A stretch of 64,000 bases of DNA from Mucilaginibacter sp. OK098 (GTDB lineage Bacteria > Bacteroidota > Bacteroidia > Sphingobacteriales > Sphingobacteriaceae): contig NZ_FRCM01000004.1 of NCBI RefSeq assembly GCF_900142915.1, positions 533,796-597,795 of the forward strand, written 5' to 3'. Shown piece after piece: positions 35,404 through 44,076 of the stretch. The position numbers and the translations under genes were made by a program. Each line of letters opens with the position of its first letter. Position 1 is the stretch's first letter. The notes beneath the pieces were generated by a model, which saw only the letters and a program-made list of their open reading frames with translations, was not told the origin of the DNA and searched no databases.

Positions 35404-36186
35404 ATGGCTACAAGAAAACTACTCAAAAAAATCGTAAATATTTTACCGGCAAAGTTGAAGAATAAAGCATACCGGGCATCGGCAATTGTTTTCGGGTTGA
35501 ATAATTTGAATTCACTTCCTTTTTACGATATGTATCACCATATTTCGAACCTGAAAAAACTCGGGTTTGATCCTGACCTAATAATTGATGCTGGAGCTTT
35601 ATTTGGCCAATGGACTGAGAACGTTAGAATTATATTCCCCGAAGCTAAATTTATAATGATTGAGCCGCAAATAGCTCAAAAAAAATATCTGGAGGCGGTA
35701 ATCCACAAATTTAATAACGTCAGCCTGGAGCTTTCATTGGTAGGAGACGTCGAAAAAAATGGAGTAGAATTCTATCAAATGGGAACCGGGTCAAGTATTT
35801 ATCAGGAAAATTCCGATCATTACCGGGAAAAAGTGTCGTTGAAAATGGAAACCATTGACGCTATAATTGAAAAAAAATACCAGATGCCCAACAACTGTTT
35901 TCTAAAACTGGACGTACAGGGAGCTGAAATTGATGTTTTGAAGGGCGCTACCGAGCTATTAAAAAGAACCGAGTTTATTTTATTGGAAATAAGCATATTA
36001 AACTATAATTATAAAGCGCCGCAATTTACAGATGTAATTATTTTCCTCAAAAACATAGGTTTCGTCTTATTTGATATCTGCGACGAAAGAAGAACGACAA
36101 ACGAGGTGCTTTATCAGACTGATATGATCTTCGTTAAAGAATCATCTGCTATAAGAAGTTCTGTTGATTTTAAGGATATTCAATAA
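35404..36186 (+). CDS. FkbM-family methyltransferase
   Basis: 260 residues. The FkbM core is visible: GFDPDLIIDAGALFGQWTENV (SAM-binding loop), FIMIEPQ, SSIYQEN and LKLDVQGAEIDVLKGA (the DxQGxE motif), ending IGFVLFDICDERR. Such enzymes O-methylate sugars or polyketides. No glycosyltransferases are nearby and a possible insertion-sequence remnant lies upstream, so it may be acquired. Confidence 0.9.
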   Translation: MATRKLLKKIVNILPAKLKNKAYRASAIVFGLNNLNSLPFYDMYHHISNLKKLGFDPDLIIDAGALFGQWTENVRIIFPEAKFIMIEPQIAQKKYLEAVIHKFNNVSLELSLVGDVEKNGVEFYQMGTGSSIYQENSDHYREKVSLKMETIDAIIEKKYQMPNNCFLKLDVQGAEIDVLKGATELLKRTEFILLEISILNYNYKAPQFTDVIIFLKNIGFVLFDICDERRTTNEVLYQTDMIFVKESSAIRSSVDFKDIQ

Positions 36187-36193
36187 ACAACCC

Positions 36194-36212
36194 CAACCTC
36201 AGGTGGAGGTTG
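36194..36212. terminator. Two-way terminator hairpin
   Basis: CAACCTC-aggtg-GAGGTTG followed by TTTACTG, between the FkbM gene (+, stop 36186) and the membrane protein gene (-, stop 36230). AAACAA on the left and TTGTTT on the right extend the stem. Confidence 0.65.
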
Positions 36213-36229
36213 TTTACTGACCCTATCCC

Positions 36230-37027
36230 TTATGATTTCTTTTTATTATAAACACCCGCAATAACAAATGCAATCCCGCTAAATCCTAAAGCTTCAAACA
36301 CACTTGTTACTTCGTTGCCTTTATCTCCGTACGGATCAGCTATTGCCCTTGGGATGTGCAACATTATGAGCCAAAGAAAGATCATTACCCCCAGCAGGAT
36401 AGCAACTAATTTCAGTTTTATTTTCAGAATAATTGCAACGCCGGAACCAATAAGCGCCACACCTGCAAAATAAGTCCAGAAAAGCTGACCGGGGATCCAC
36501 GCGGGAACTAATTTGGAAACAAATTCAACATACAGGAAATGATCGATCCCAAAAAGGATCATAGTTATTGACAGAAAAATACCGGCAAAAGGGATGAGTT
36601 TTTCTAATATCCTTATTAATACCGGCTTTTTTTCACCAGGTAGTTCTTCAACAGGGAATGAACCTGCAACAGCAAAAGCGCCACCCGCTAATACCAGTTC
36701 TTTTAATGCATTTGACCATACTCCTAAATGATTACTATAAGGATCGACAATTAATTCAAAAGGGACCTGGGCTAAAAAAAGCAATAACAAAAATACTCCG
36801 CCCAAATAAAGCGACGCTTCTCTTGCCCTTTTCTCAATAATAATGGCAACACCTGCAGCAATAAGCACAGCACTGGTAAGGTAAGCCAAAAAAGCAAGTC
36901 CCGGGATTGTGGCAGACCATGGCGGAAATATTACCGGCCTGGAGTCAGCATAAAATAGTTGCTGAATGCCAAGGCATGCTATCATAATACCATAAAATAT
37001 ACGGCCTGCTTTTATCAATTTTTCCAT
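36230..37027 (-). CDS. Eight-helix membrane protein made of two DoxX-like halves
   Basis: 265 residues with eight hydrophobic helices in two repeats of about 125 residues. Each half has GIxxFLYADxxxxxxPPW/PAW, then a helix with (I/L)xxGVAIIxK, and ends DPYxxxxxxxxxAL-x-A-G-A-F-A-V/I-A-G. This internal duplication resembles DoxX/DoxD-type membrane proteins. Cytosolic link at about 130-140. Function unknown. Confidence 0.75.
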   Translation of the reverse strand: MEKLIKAGRIFYGIMIACLGIQQLFYADSRPVIFPPWSATIPGLAFLAYLTSAVLIAAGVAIIIEKRAREASLYLGGVFLLLLFLAQVPFELIVDPYSNHLGVWSNALKELVLAGGAFAVAGSFPVEELPGEKKPVLIRILEKLIPFAGIFLSITMILFGIDHFLYVEFVSKLVPAWIPGQLFWTYFAGVALIGSGVAIILKIKLKLVAILLGVMIFLWLIMLHIPRAIADPYGDKGNEVTSVFEALGFSGIAFVIAGVYNKKKS

Positions 37028-37174
37028 TTGTTTAGTTTTGTTTATATCGCTCTAATTTCGCAGACAGGATAACAGAAAGCAATTCATAGCCTGTACATGT
37101 TGAAACAAGTTTGTACAAGGTAGAAATTAAGGAAAGTAGTACTACTTATTTAATTTTAATTGATCCCGCATTTA

Positions 37175-37399
37175 ATAGCGGTATCCGGGAAATCGCTTTT
37201 AAACTCAATGGCAATTAGGGGGCTCCTATGGAGCCATTACTTATATCCATTTATGCTATAAACAGGTGACTCCGCTGGAGTCCTTTATCAAGACCGGCAA
37301 TAGTTCCAGAGGAACTCCCTGTTTATAGCTTATAAGATGATGTTTTAACGGCTCCAGCGGAGCCCCCTGTTTTAAAAGCGATTTCCCTGATAGCGGTAT
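37175..37399. mobile_element. 205-bp MITE-like element with 19-bp terminal inverted repeats and 10-bp direct repeats
   Basis: Terminal repeats CCGGGAAATCGCTTTTAAA (37185-37203) and the complement of CAGGGAAATCGCTTTTAAA (37371-37389) differ at one base. They are flanked on both sides, with no extra base, by ATAGCGGTAT (37175-37184 and 37390-37399), as a target duplication would be. Inside are four short hairpins such as GGCTCC-tat-GGAGCC and GACTCC-gct-GGAGTC. No protein is encoded, so it would need a transposase in trans. It fills most of the gap between 37028 and 37442. Confidence 0.82.
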
Positions 37400-37442
37400 T
37401 GATTTTGAGGGTATTAATTTTAATTATAAATATATTTGTATT

Positions 37443-37730
37443 GTGAAAAGAAGACAGCATATTTCTGATGTATTTCCCAAACATTTATTTTGGGACATGG
37501 ATTATTCTGCGCTTGATTTTCAAAAAGACAGAGATATTATAATTCCACGCGCACTAATCGCATCGACCCCTACCACATTTCAATCTGATATTTCTAAACT
37601 GGAAAGCTTTTATAATAGTGAACAGATGGTGAATGAATTAAAAGCAACTAAAGAGCGCGTCAGTAACAGCATTTGCTCGCTGGTTGCAGAACGTTATCAT
37701 ATTGAAAGCTTTTCCCGTTTCAGTAAATGA
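37443..37730 (+). CDS. DUF6922-like protein, candidate antitoxin of an AbiEii-type pair
   Basis: 95 residues with GTG start. HISDVFPKHLFWDMDYSALDFQKDRDIIIPRAL is the DUF6922 pattern, found in Bacteroidota directly before AbiEii/AbiGii nucleotidyltransferase toxin genes. TATATTTG at 37431-37438 is the likely -7 box, so the mRNA is nearly leaderless. Its stop overlaps the ATG of the truncated toxin-like gene by the ATGA arrangement. The antitoxin role is inferred from context. Confidence 0.7.
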   Translation: MKRRQHISDVFPKHLFWDMDYSALDFQKDRDIIIPRALIASTPTTFQSDISKLESFYNSEQMVNELKATKERVSNSICSLVAERYHIESFSRFSK

Positions 37731-37837
37731 ATGCTGTTTCATCTGAATTACTTGAAGTTATTAGAGAATTACAGCTTTTAAAAAGTTTCAGCAAATTTTC
37801 TTTGGGTGGCGGAACTAATCATTTCTTATCTCAGTAA
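37727..37837 (+). pseudogene. Truncated AbiEii/AbiGii nucleotidyltransferase toxin gene (36 codons)
   Basis: Starts ATGA-overlapped with the preceding gene and reads MNAVSSELLEVIRELQ then FSKFSLGGGTNHFLSQ, stop at 37835. The LGGGT motif is the start of the nucleotidyltransferase active-site loop of AbiEii toxins, normally followed by about 200 more residues. The gene breaks immediately after it and the end overlaps the 3' end of the DnaE2-type gene by 7 bases. It is a remnant with no catalytic aspartates left. Confidence 0.7.
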
Positions 37838-40776
37838 TACACCGGATTATCCTTTATCCTCAATTTAAAAAACTTTAACACCTCCACACTCGGGAACCCA
37901 AAATCCTGCACTACTTTTCCCTCAATCAGGTAGCAGCCTTTTCCTTTAAAGGGGTAGCCTGGCGTTGCATCGGGGAAATGGGTGGTGTCAAAAAAATCCC
38001 CCTGCGCATCCAAAAATGTCCCGAACCACATTAGCTTATTGTTTTTGGTGTGCACCGTTTTTTCGCACACATAATTGCCAACCATCCGCACTATTTTTCC
38101 GGTATGGGCTACCAGGTCCTTTGTCATTACATCGCCGCGAAAACTGCTTCTGAGCAGGTCAAACATAGTGAGCGTTACGGGATAGCCCAGCAGTTCCAGT
38201 TCATTATAGGCGTCTTCCAGGGCAGTGTTAACCAGCTCGGGCAATTGGCATGCTTTAGCGGGGATATTAAACAGTTCATTAACAGGTTTGGGTGGCGGCT
38301 TACTGCCCAGGTAATTATGTACTTCCCAAAGCAATTCCTTTTTGCTGCTGCCGGTAAAACGTAAGGCCCCTACCCTTATCAGGGTAATGCACTGCTCTAA
38401 AGTAATACTTGTACGTTTTATAAAATCCTCCAAACCGCAAAAAGGGCCGTTCATGTGTCTTTCTTCGGGGATACTTTCTATAAAGCGGTTTTCTAAACCG
38501 GAGATCCCTATCAACCCCAAAAAAGCATCAACACCCTTTATGCCTACAGTGGTTTCGCTGTGATTTACGCAGGGCAACTGTACCCTGGCGCCGGCTTTTT
38601 GCAGTTCGTGTACATACAGCCAGCGCGAATAAAAGCCACCGTAGTTATTCAGCACAGCCACCATAAATTCCATAGGGTAATAGGTTTTCAAAAACAGGCT
38701 CTGGTAACTCTCCACCGCAAAGCTGGCCGAGTGAGCTTTTGAAAAGCTATAGCCGGCAAAGCTGGATACCTGTCGCCATACTTCGGCGGTAATATCATCC
38801 GACCGGCCAAGCGCTTTTGCACCGATAAAAAACTTATCAACCAACTTATCAAACTCAATTTTTGAGCGGTATTTGCCGCTCATGCCCCGGCGCAGGATAT
38901 CAGCATCCGACCCATCCATGCCGGCAAAGTGAATGCACACCTTTATCACATCTTCCTGGTACACCATTACGCCGTAGGTTTCCTCAAGCTGCTCCTTCAT
39001 TACCGGGTGCAGGTAAACCACGTTTTCAGGGTTATGAAAATTACGGATATAGGCTTGCATCATGCCTGATTGCGCCACACCCGGCCGGATGATAGAGCTG
39101 GCTGCCACCAATGTAAGATAATCTCCGCATTGCAGCTTCCTTAACAATTGCCGCATAGCCGGCGATTCAATATAAAAGCAGCCAATGCTGTCGCTGGTTT
39201 TTAGCTGGGTATTTATGACTCCATCACTCTTAAAACGTCTGAAATCATGGATATCTACCTTTTCTCCTTTATTATCTTCAATAAGCTGGGCGGCTTCCTT
39301 AATGTGCCCTATCCCCCGCTGACTAAGGATATCAAACTTTTCAAACCCAATAGCCTCGGCCTCGTACATATCCCATTGCACGGTTTGCATCCCTTTGGGC
39401 GGCATATCAAGTGCGGTAAAATAGGTAATCGGCTCCTCCGAGATCAGTACCCCGCCTGCATGGATGGATCGCTGGTTTGGCATGTTCTTCATGCGATCAT
39501 GAACGGCCATTATTTTTTTAAAGGCCGGGTTGTTTTCCCTTTGATCATTTATAGAACGATCAGTAAAGCTATCGATCTCTGCCGGGGGCAAACCCATAAC
39601 TTTCCCAATTTCGCGGATAACGGAGCGGTCTTTGAATGTGCTCATGGTACCCAGTAAAGCCACATGCTGATAAGTGTATTTATCAAATATATACTGCTGC
39701 ACCTCTACGCGCTGATCCCAACTGTAGTCGATATCAAAATCAGGCGGTGAAGTACGCGATTTGTTCAGGAACCGCTCAAAATACAGATCAAGCTCCATTG
39801 GGTCAACATCCGTTATCCGCAGGCAATAGGCTACCGTGCTATTAGCGCCGGAACCCCGACCTACATGGTAATAGCCCTTTTTCATAAAATGGGTAGTGAT
39901 ATCATGCGTGATCAGGAAGTAAGGCGCAAAGCCCTGGTCGCGGATAACCAGCAATTCTTCTTCTATCTTTTTCAGCGCCTTTTCATGACCGGTGCCAAAA
40001 CGGTACAGCATCCCCTCCATGGTAAGCTCACGCAGCCTGTCATAATCGCCCTGCATACTACCGGTAAATGTTTTTTTATTTCTTGACTTTTCATCAGGTA
40101 CTTTTATATCGCAAGCCATCATCACCTTTTCAGTATTACTGATGATGAACGGGTACATAGAAAACTGTCTGCGCAGATCATCCGGCGGCAGAAACATTTC
40201 ATTTGGCCGGCATTTATAGCTTTCGCCAACTTTGGTGAGCAATGTACTAAGGTCAATGGCGCGCAGGTATTCATGCAGCCGATATTCTATTTTGTCGCTC
40301 ACTGTTACCGGGCACAGGGCAACCAGTTTGTCTTTTATTTTTGCCAGCGGCCTGCCAAACAGGCTGTTCAATTGCTCATAGCGGATACCGATGTATTCAT
40401 TTTCTTTTAAAGCGAGATCCGTATCGCCGGTAAACGGATAAATAACATAAGCATTTTGAAAATCCCAGGGCTGATCAGGCAGGGGCTGATGGTTAACATT
40501 ATGAAACGTTAAAAAATCATTCAACTCCTTAAAACCTTCCCGGTTACGGGCGATACCAATATATAGTAGCTGCTTATCGCGGTGAAACTCCATGCCTGCA
40601 ATGGGCTTTACTCCTTCCTTTTCAGCCAGCCTCACAAACTCCATTATGCCCGATGAATTATTAATGTCAGTAAGGGCCAGCTGCTCAATACCGCAGGCTT
40701 TGGCGCCTTTCACAATGGCTTTAATATCCATAGTGCCATAACGCAAGCTGAACTGGGAGTGTGTGTTAAGATACAT
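37831..40776 (-). CDS. dnaE2: DnaE2/ImuC-type C-family DNA polymerase III alpha subunit
   Basis: 981 residues from ATG 40776 (MYLNTHSQFSLRYG); longer readings start inside the upstream dinB gene. It has an N-terminal PHP domain, the polymerase core with PPDFDIDYSWD (catalytic Asp pair), a GRGSGANSTVAYCL palm motif, a helix-hairpin-helix region and a short OB-like C-terminus. The length fits DnaE2 (about 1000-1080) rather than replicative DnaE (about 1160-1450). The start overlaps the dinB stop by 11 bases, so they are one operon for error-prone repair. No imuA is seen. Confidence 0.9.
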   Translation of the reverse strand: MYLNTHSQFSLRYGTMDIKAIVKGAKACGIEQLALTDINNSSGIMEFVRLAEKEGVKPIAGMEFHRDKQLLYIGIARNREGFKELNDFLTFHNVNHQPLPDQPWDFQNAYVIYPFTGDTDLALKENEYIGIRYEQLNSLFGRPLAKIKDKLVALCPVTVSDKIEYRLHEYLRAIDLSTLLTKVGESYKCRPNEMFLPPDDLRRQFSMYPFIISNTEKVMMACDIKVPDEKSRNKKTFTGSMQGDYDRLRELTMEGMLYRFGTGHEKALKKIEEELLVIRDQGFAPYFLITHDITTHFMKKGYYHVGRGSGANSTVAYCLRITDVDPMELDLYFERFLNKSRTSPPDFDIDYSWDQRVEVQQYIFDKYTYQHVALLGTMSTFKDRSVIREIGKVMGLPPAEIDSFTDRSINDQRENNPAFKKIMAVHDRMKNMPNQRSIHAGGVLISEEPITYFTALDMPPKGMQTVQWDMYEAEAIGFEKFDILSQRGIGHIKEAAQLIEDNKGEKVDIHDFRRFKSDGVINTQLKTSDSIGCFYIESPAMRQLLRKLQCGDYLTLVAASSIIRPGVAQSGMMQAYIRNFHNPENVVYLHPVMKEQLEETYGVMVYQEDVIKVCIHFAGMDGSDADILRRGMSGKYRSKIEFDKLVDKFFIGAKALGRSDDITAEVWRQVSSFAGYSFSKAHSASFAVESYQSLFLKTYYPMEFMVAVLNNYGGFYSRWLYVHELQKAGARVQLPCVNHSETTVGIKGVDAFLGLIGISGLENRFIESIPEERHMNGPFCGLEDFIKRTSITLEQCITLIRVGALRFTGSSKKELLWEVHNYLGSKPPPKPVNELFNIPAKACQLPELVNTALEDAYNELELLGYPVTLTMFDLLRSSFRGDVMTKDLVAHTGKIVRMVGNYVCEKTVHTKNNKLMWFGTFLDAQGDFFDTTHFPDATPGYPFKGKGCYLIEGKVVQDFGFPSVEVLKFFKLRIKDNPVYY

Positions 40777-41971
40777 CGGATTTAATTTCAAGTTCAGGAT
40801 TAAACTTAGGCCGGTCTTTAGGATTGGGTTTAAGGGATGATGCCAAAACAATGGCCTTACCCCCAAAGCGGTTTCGGATCTTATCCATGGATTGGTACAG
40901 GCTATATTGTTCGGCAGCGGTGTTATACAGGTCTATCTGCTCAAAGCCGCCCACCAGGTGCGAAAACCGGATGCCCACCAGCCGCAGCAGCATCCGGCGG
41001 TCATAGGCCTTATCAAACAGTTCTCTTGCCTTTTGGATCAGCAAAAAATCAAGTGAGGTATAGGCAATCTTTTCCTGCCGGGTAACCGTTTCAAAATTGG
41101 CATAGCGAATGGTAACAATTATGCAGGCGGTTAGCTTATGCTGCTTGCGCAGCTCGTAAGCAAGTTCTGTTACCATAGTTGCTATCAGCGCCCTGATCCG
41201 CTCCACATTAATGGTTTCGACGGTAAAATCACGCTGATCGCTTACTGACTTATTTTCACGGTAGGGTATTACGGGTGCATTATCAATACCATTACCTTTT
41301 TGCCACAGGGTGATGCCGTTTTGCCCCATTATCCTAAACATCATTTCGGGCGGGATCTGTACCAGGGTATGGATCTGCCGCACGCCCATCTCACTGAGCC
41401 TGATATAAGTTGAATCGCCCACACCGGGGATTTTTTTTATGGATAAAGGATTAAGAAACGGCTGAATATCAGGCCGCGCCACCTGCCCTTCGCCGTTGGG
41501 CTTATTTTCATTAGTTACTATTTTACTTACCGTTTTATTAACTGATAAACCAAAAGAAAGCGGCAGACCGGTTTCTTTGATCACTTTTTGGCGCAACTCA
41601 TGGGCAAATTTCATGGTGCCGAAATATTTGTCCATCCCGGTCATATCCACATAATGTTCATCAATAGCAGCCTTTTCCACCACTGGCGACTGCTCCTTAA
41701 TGATCTCGGTAACTGTGTGCGAATACTTGCTGTACTCGTCCATATTCCCTTTGATAATTTGCAATTGCGGACAAAGCTGCCTGGCCATACCCGCGGGCAT
41801 GCCGCCATGAATCCCAAACTTTCTGGCTTCTGAACTGATAGAGGTAAGCACACCCCTGTCAGCATTGCCGCCAACAGCAACTGGCATGCCCTTAAGCTTG
41901 TCGTTCTTCATCACCTCAACGGCAACAAAAAAGCAATCCATATCCATGTGTATTATCTGGCGGTCCATCAC
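40766..41971 (-). CDS. dinB: Y-family DNA polymerase (DinB/Pol IV type)
   Basis: 401 residues. The active-site aspartate lies in IHMDMDCFFVAVE and the second acidic pair in AIDEHYVDMTG, so the catalytic residues are kept. This differs from ImuB, the inactive Y-family partner of DnaE2, in which these are lost. HhH, little-finger and C-terminal segments follow (KKIPGVGDSTYIRL). Paired with dnaE2 it would carry out translesion synthesis. No SOS box could be recognised upstream. Confidence 0.92.
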   Translation of the reverse strand: MMDRQIIHMDMDCFFVAVEVMKNDKLKGMPVAVGGNADRGVLTSISSEARKFGIHGGMPAGMARQLCPQLQIIKGNMDEYSKYSHTVTEIIKEQSPVVEKAAIDEHYVDMTGMDKYFGTMKFAHELRQKVIKETGLPLSFGLSVNKTVSKIVTNENKPNGEGQVARPDIQPFLNPLSIKKIPGVGDSTYIRLSEMGVRQIHTLVQIPPEMMFRIMGQNGITLWQKGNGIDNAPVIPYRENKSVSDQRDFTVETINVERIRALIATMVTELAYELRKQHKLTACIIVTIRYANFETVTRQEKIAYTSLDFLLIQKARELFDKAYDRRMLLRLVGIRFSHLVGGFEQIDLYNTAAEQYSLYQSMDKIRNRFGGKAIVLASSLKPNPKDRPKFNPELEIKSDVS

Positions 41972-42085
41972 GTCAGCTTAAAAAACATTCTAAATTAGCT
42001 TTCATCAATATTTACAGCAAATATAATGCTAAAAATATTAGCAAACACAAACTACAGGCACTTGTATTTTAATTAAGCCAACTCG

Positions 42086-42131
42086 TTTACCAAAATTTGA
42101 TAAATAATGTTTTTTACCTATTTTTGGTAAA
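42086..42131. promoter_or_regulatory. Two operator-like palindromes upstream of higBA
   Basis: TTTACC-N7-GATAAA (42086-42104) and TTTACC-N7-GGTAAA (42113-42131) share the same arms and the same 7-base spacer, 27 bases centre to centre. They end 10 bases before the toxin ATG. This is the expected arrangement for repression by the HigA antitoxin or the HigBA complex. Confidence 0.65.
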
Positions 42132-42141
42132 ACAATAATGA

Positions 42142-42462
42142 ATGAAGGTTATTATTGAAGATGAGTATTTAGCAGAACTTTATAAGAATGGCAAAACCGA
42201 CGGGAAGCCCCGATTTAATATTGATATTGATATTGAATTAGGGTTTATTAAAAGGATCATTCAGATAGAGCAATCACAAAATACTAATTCTTTGCGTGCA
42301 TTAAAGTCTTTACATTTTGAAAAGCTATCAGGTAGTCTGGATGGTAAATATTCGATAAGAGTCAACAGGGCTTTTAGAATTATTTTTAGAATTGAAAAAG
42401 AAGACAATAATGTAAGGCTCGAGGTTATTTGTATTGAAGAATTGAACAATCATTATTCATAA
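42142..42462 (+). CDS. higB: HigB/RelE-superfamily toxin
   Basis: 106 residues with the RelE/HigB pattern: VIIEDEYLAELYKNGK at the start, then LKSLHFEKLSGSLDGKYSIRVNRAFRIIFRIEKED and VRLEVICIEELNNHYS at the end. The central SLDGKYSIRVNRAFRI is the family signature and carries the basic catalytic residues of ribosome-dependent mRNA cleavage. Toxin first, antitoxin second (2 bases apart) is the HigBA order. Full length. Confidence 0.9.
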   Translation: MKVIIEDEYLAELYKNGKTDGKPRFNIDIDIELGFIKRIIQIEQSQNTNSLRALKSLHFEKLSGSLDGKYSIRVNRAFRIIFRIEKEDNNVRLEVICIEELNNHYS

Positions 42463-42464
42463 AC

Positions 42465-42755
42465 ATGGCAAATGTATTTGATAAAGATGGCAATGAGTTA
42501 AGAACTCCTGTTGCCATTCATCCGGGAGAATTGCTTTTAGAGGAAGTTGAGGAGCGCGAATTAAAGAAAACTGTTTTTGCCCGCCAAATCGGGATGCTGC
42601 CCGGCAACCTAAGCGAACTATTTAAAGGTAAACGGCATATTAATGCCCGGCTAGCTGTTAAGTTGGAAATGATTTTAGGCATAAGCGCAGAATATTGGAT
42701 GGGCTTACAATCTGCCTATGATTTAACTATTGCAAGGGAGATTAAGCACGTTTAG
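42465..42755 (+). CDS. higA: HigA-family antitoxin with helix-turn-helix
   Basis: 96 residues. TPVAIHPGELLLEEVEEREL and KTVFARQIGMLPGNLSELFKGKRHINARLAVKLEMILGISAEYWMGLQ are diagnostic of the HigA addiction-module antitoxin, an XRE-type repressor. It starts 2 bases after the toxin stop. It should bind the two palindromes at 42086-42131 and neutralise HigB. The module looks intact. Confidence 0.93.
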   Translation: MANVFDKDGNELRTPVAIHPGELLLEEVEERELKKTVFARQIGMLPGNLSELFKGKRHINARLAVKLEMILGISAEYWMGLQSAYDLTIAREIKHV

Positions 42756-42978
42756 TTCGGCTTCTTCCTTGCAAATCGAACACTGGATGTTATAATTGCA
42801 AGGATCAATCATAATAAATCCCACCCAAATATCCCTTTATTGCCATTTTTGAATTAGCTAAAACTAAGTAATCCGGCTGCGGTATACCTTCCATATGATT
42901 ACAAAGAATGAAAAGATGTACAAAATTAAATCACTTCATTACCGGATAGCAACAGAACAATTGTTATCCTGTAAGTTG

Positions 42979-43686
42979 TTATTTAGGATTAATGTAAACA
43001 GATGATAGCTGGTTACTAGCCGGGTTAGCCACAAAAAGCATAGGGTATTTAGTGGTGGTACCTTTTGCAGACAGCATTACCCAGCCTTGTATAACTTCCA
43101 TAGGCTTTTTATCGGGGTTGTGAAAGCCCATGGCCTGCTGTAAACCGATGAACTGGTAACCGCTTACCCCATTGCCCGATGCATCGGCGTTTTTAAGCAG
43201 GCTAATAATCGATGTAAGATCCAGCCCGGGTTCCATATCCGCAGGCAGCGCATCATAGCGTTTTTGTACAACTGCGGCCATAAAGGCTTTTATTTTAGTG
43301 GTAATTTCATTGTCTTTTGCTAAAAGAACTGATTTAAAGTTCATATTATCCGAGGTCATCCCCCCGGCTTTTATTCTTACCTGGAAAAATGAGGGTAATT
43401 TAGCCTTGTTGATAGTAAGGATTTGATAAGCAGTATCAGCACAATGGTAAGCAAAGCCTACCAGCATGGTTTTTGAAATAGTGGAGTTTCCGCCAAGGTC
43501 GACTACAATTTCTTTTTTGCTGCCGTTAAAACCATTTGTGTTTGCTTCCACCCCATCAATAACGCTAACAGATACCGCTTTGAGCTTCTTTTTTATGATT
43601 TCGCTGATCTGCTGGTTACCTTTAAAATCAACGGTACATGCCGAAACAAACAGTAATATAATGAAGGCTGGAATTATCCTTTTCAT
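42979..43686 (-). CDS. Hypothetical lipoprotein
   Basis: 235 residues from ATG 43686, with lipobox LFVSAC (Cys near residue 17). The longer reading to 43695 would start at TTG. The mature part has VIDGVEANTNGFNGSKKEIVVDLGG and a C-terminal ISLLKNADASG region, and is probably periplasmic. The family is not recognised. A 223-base gap before it (42756-42978) holds nothing obvious. Confidence 0.6.
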   Translation of the reverse strand: MKRIIPAFIILLFVSACTVDFKGNQQISEIIKKKLKAVSVSVIDGVEANTNGFNGSKKEIVVDLGGNSTISKTMLVGFAYHCADTAYQILTINKAKLPSFFQVRIKAGGMTSDNMNFKSVLLAKDNEITTKIKAFMAAVVQKRYDALPADMEPGLDLTSIISLLKNADASGNGVSGYQFIGLQQAMGFHNPDKKPMEVIQGWVMLSAKGTTTKYPMLFVANPASNQLSSVYINPK

Positions 43687-43828
43687 ACCTTTCAATTTAA
43701 TTGATAATTAATAAAGGTTAATTGAAAGAATTTGTTTTAGGCGGATCTATCGTTTTTTAAATTATTAAACACAACCCAACTGTAGTTTAATTGTCATTAA
43801 AAGCTATCTTTATCCCGAGGATTAGAAC

Positions 43829-44062
43829 ATGGGATTGCCACTGCGAATAACTTTTAATGACCAGGATTACATCTACCAGATTATAGACAGTAAGATAATT
43901 AATCAGTATACTACTGAATTACAGTTACTTGTAAATGGAGAAAAGGTAGCACTGATAAAGAATGACAAAAGGGTTTGGATTCAAAAAGATGAGGAAAAAT
44001 CTTTAGATCCGGAGCTTATACAGGCGCTTGGCCGGTCGGTATCATTAAGAATGCGGATGTAA
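43829..44062 (+). CDS. Hypothetical small protein
   Basis: 77 residues, no signal peptide: LPLRITFNDQDYIYQIID, then INQYTTELQLLVNGEKVALIKNDKRVWIQKDEEKS. Alternating strands suggest a small beta protein, as in many conserved short Bacteroidota proteins. It converges with the AI-2E family gene 14 bases downstream. Function unknown. Confidence 0.6.
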   Translation: MGLPLRITFNDQDYIYQIIDSKIINQYTTELQLLVNGEKVALIKNDKRVWIQKDEEKSLDPELIQALGRSVSLRMRM

Positions 44063-44076
44063 TTACTGTAATTCTT

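Noticed and set aside
37028..37442. CRISPR-like array from the repeated GGCTCC/GGAGCC hairpins
   Set aside because: The hairpins differ in sequence and spacing and lie within a transposon-like element; there are no uniform spacers or cas genes.
40777..40866. Thirty extra N-terminal residues for the DnaE2-type protein
   Set aside because: The extension lies inside dinB, has low-complexity sequence and no homology to the PHP start MYLNTHSQFS.
41972..42085. LexA-like SOS box before dinB
   Set aside because: No palindrome of the known LexA type could be found; the only symmetric sites belong to higBA.
42756..42978. Possible small gene or CRISPR-like repeats after higA
   Set aside because: No repeats, no reading frame with a plausible start, and no homology was seen.
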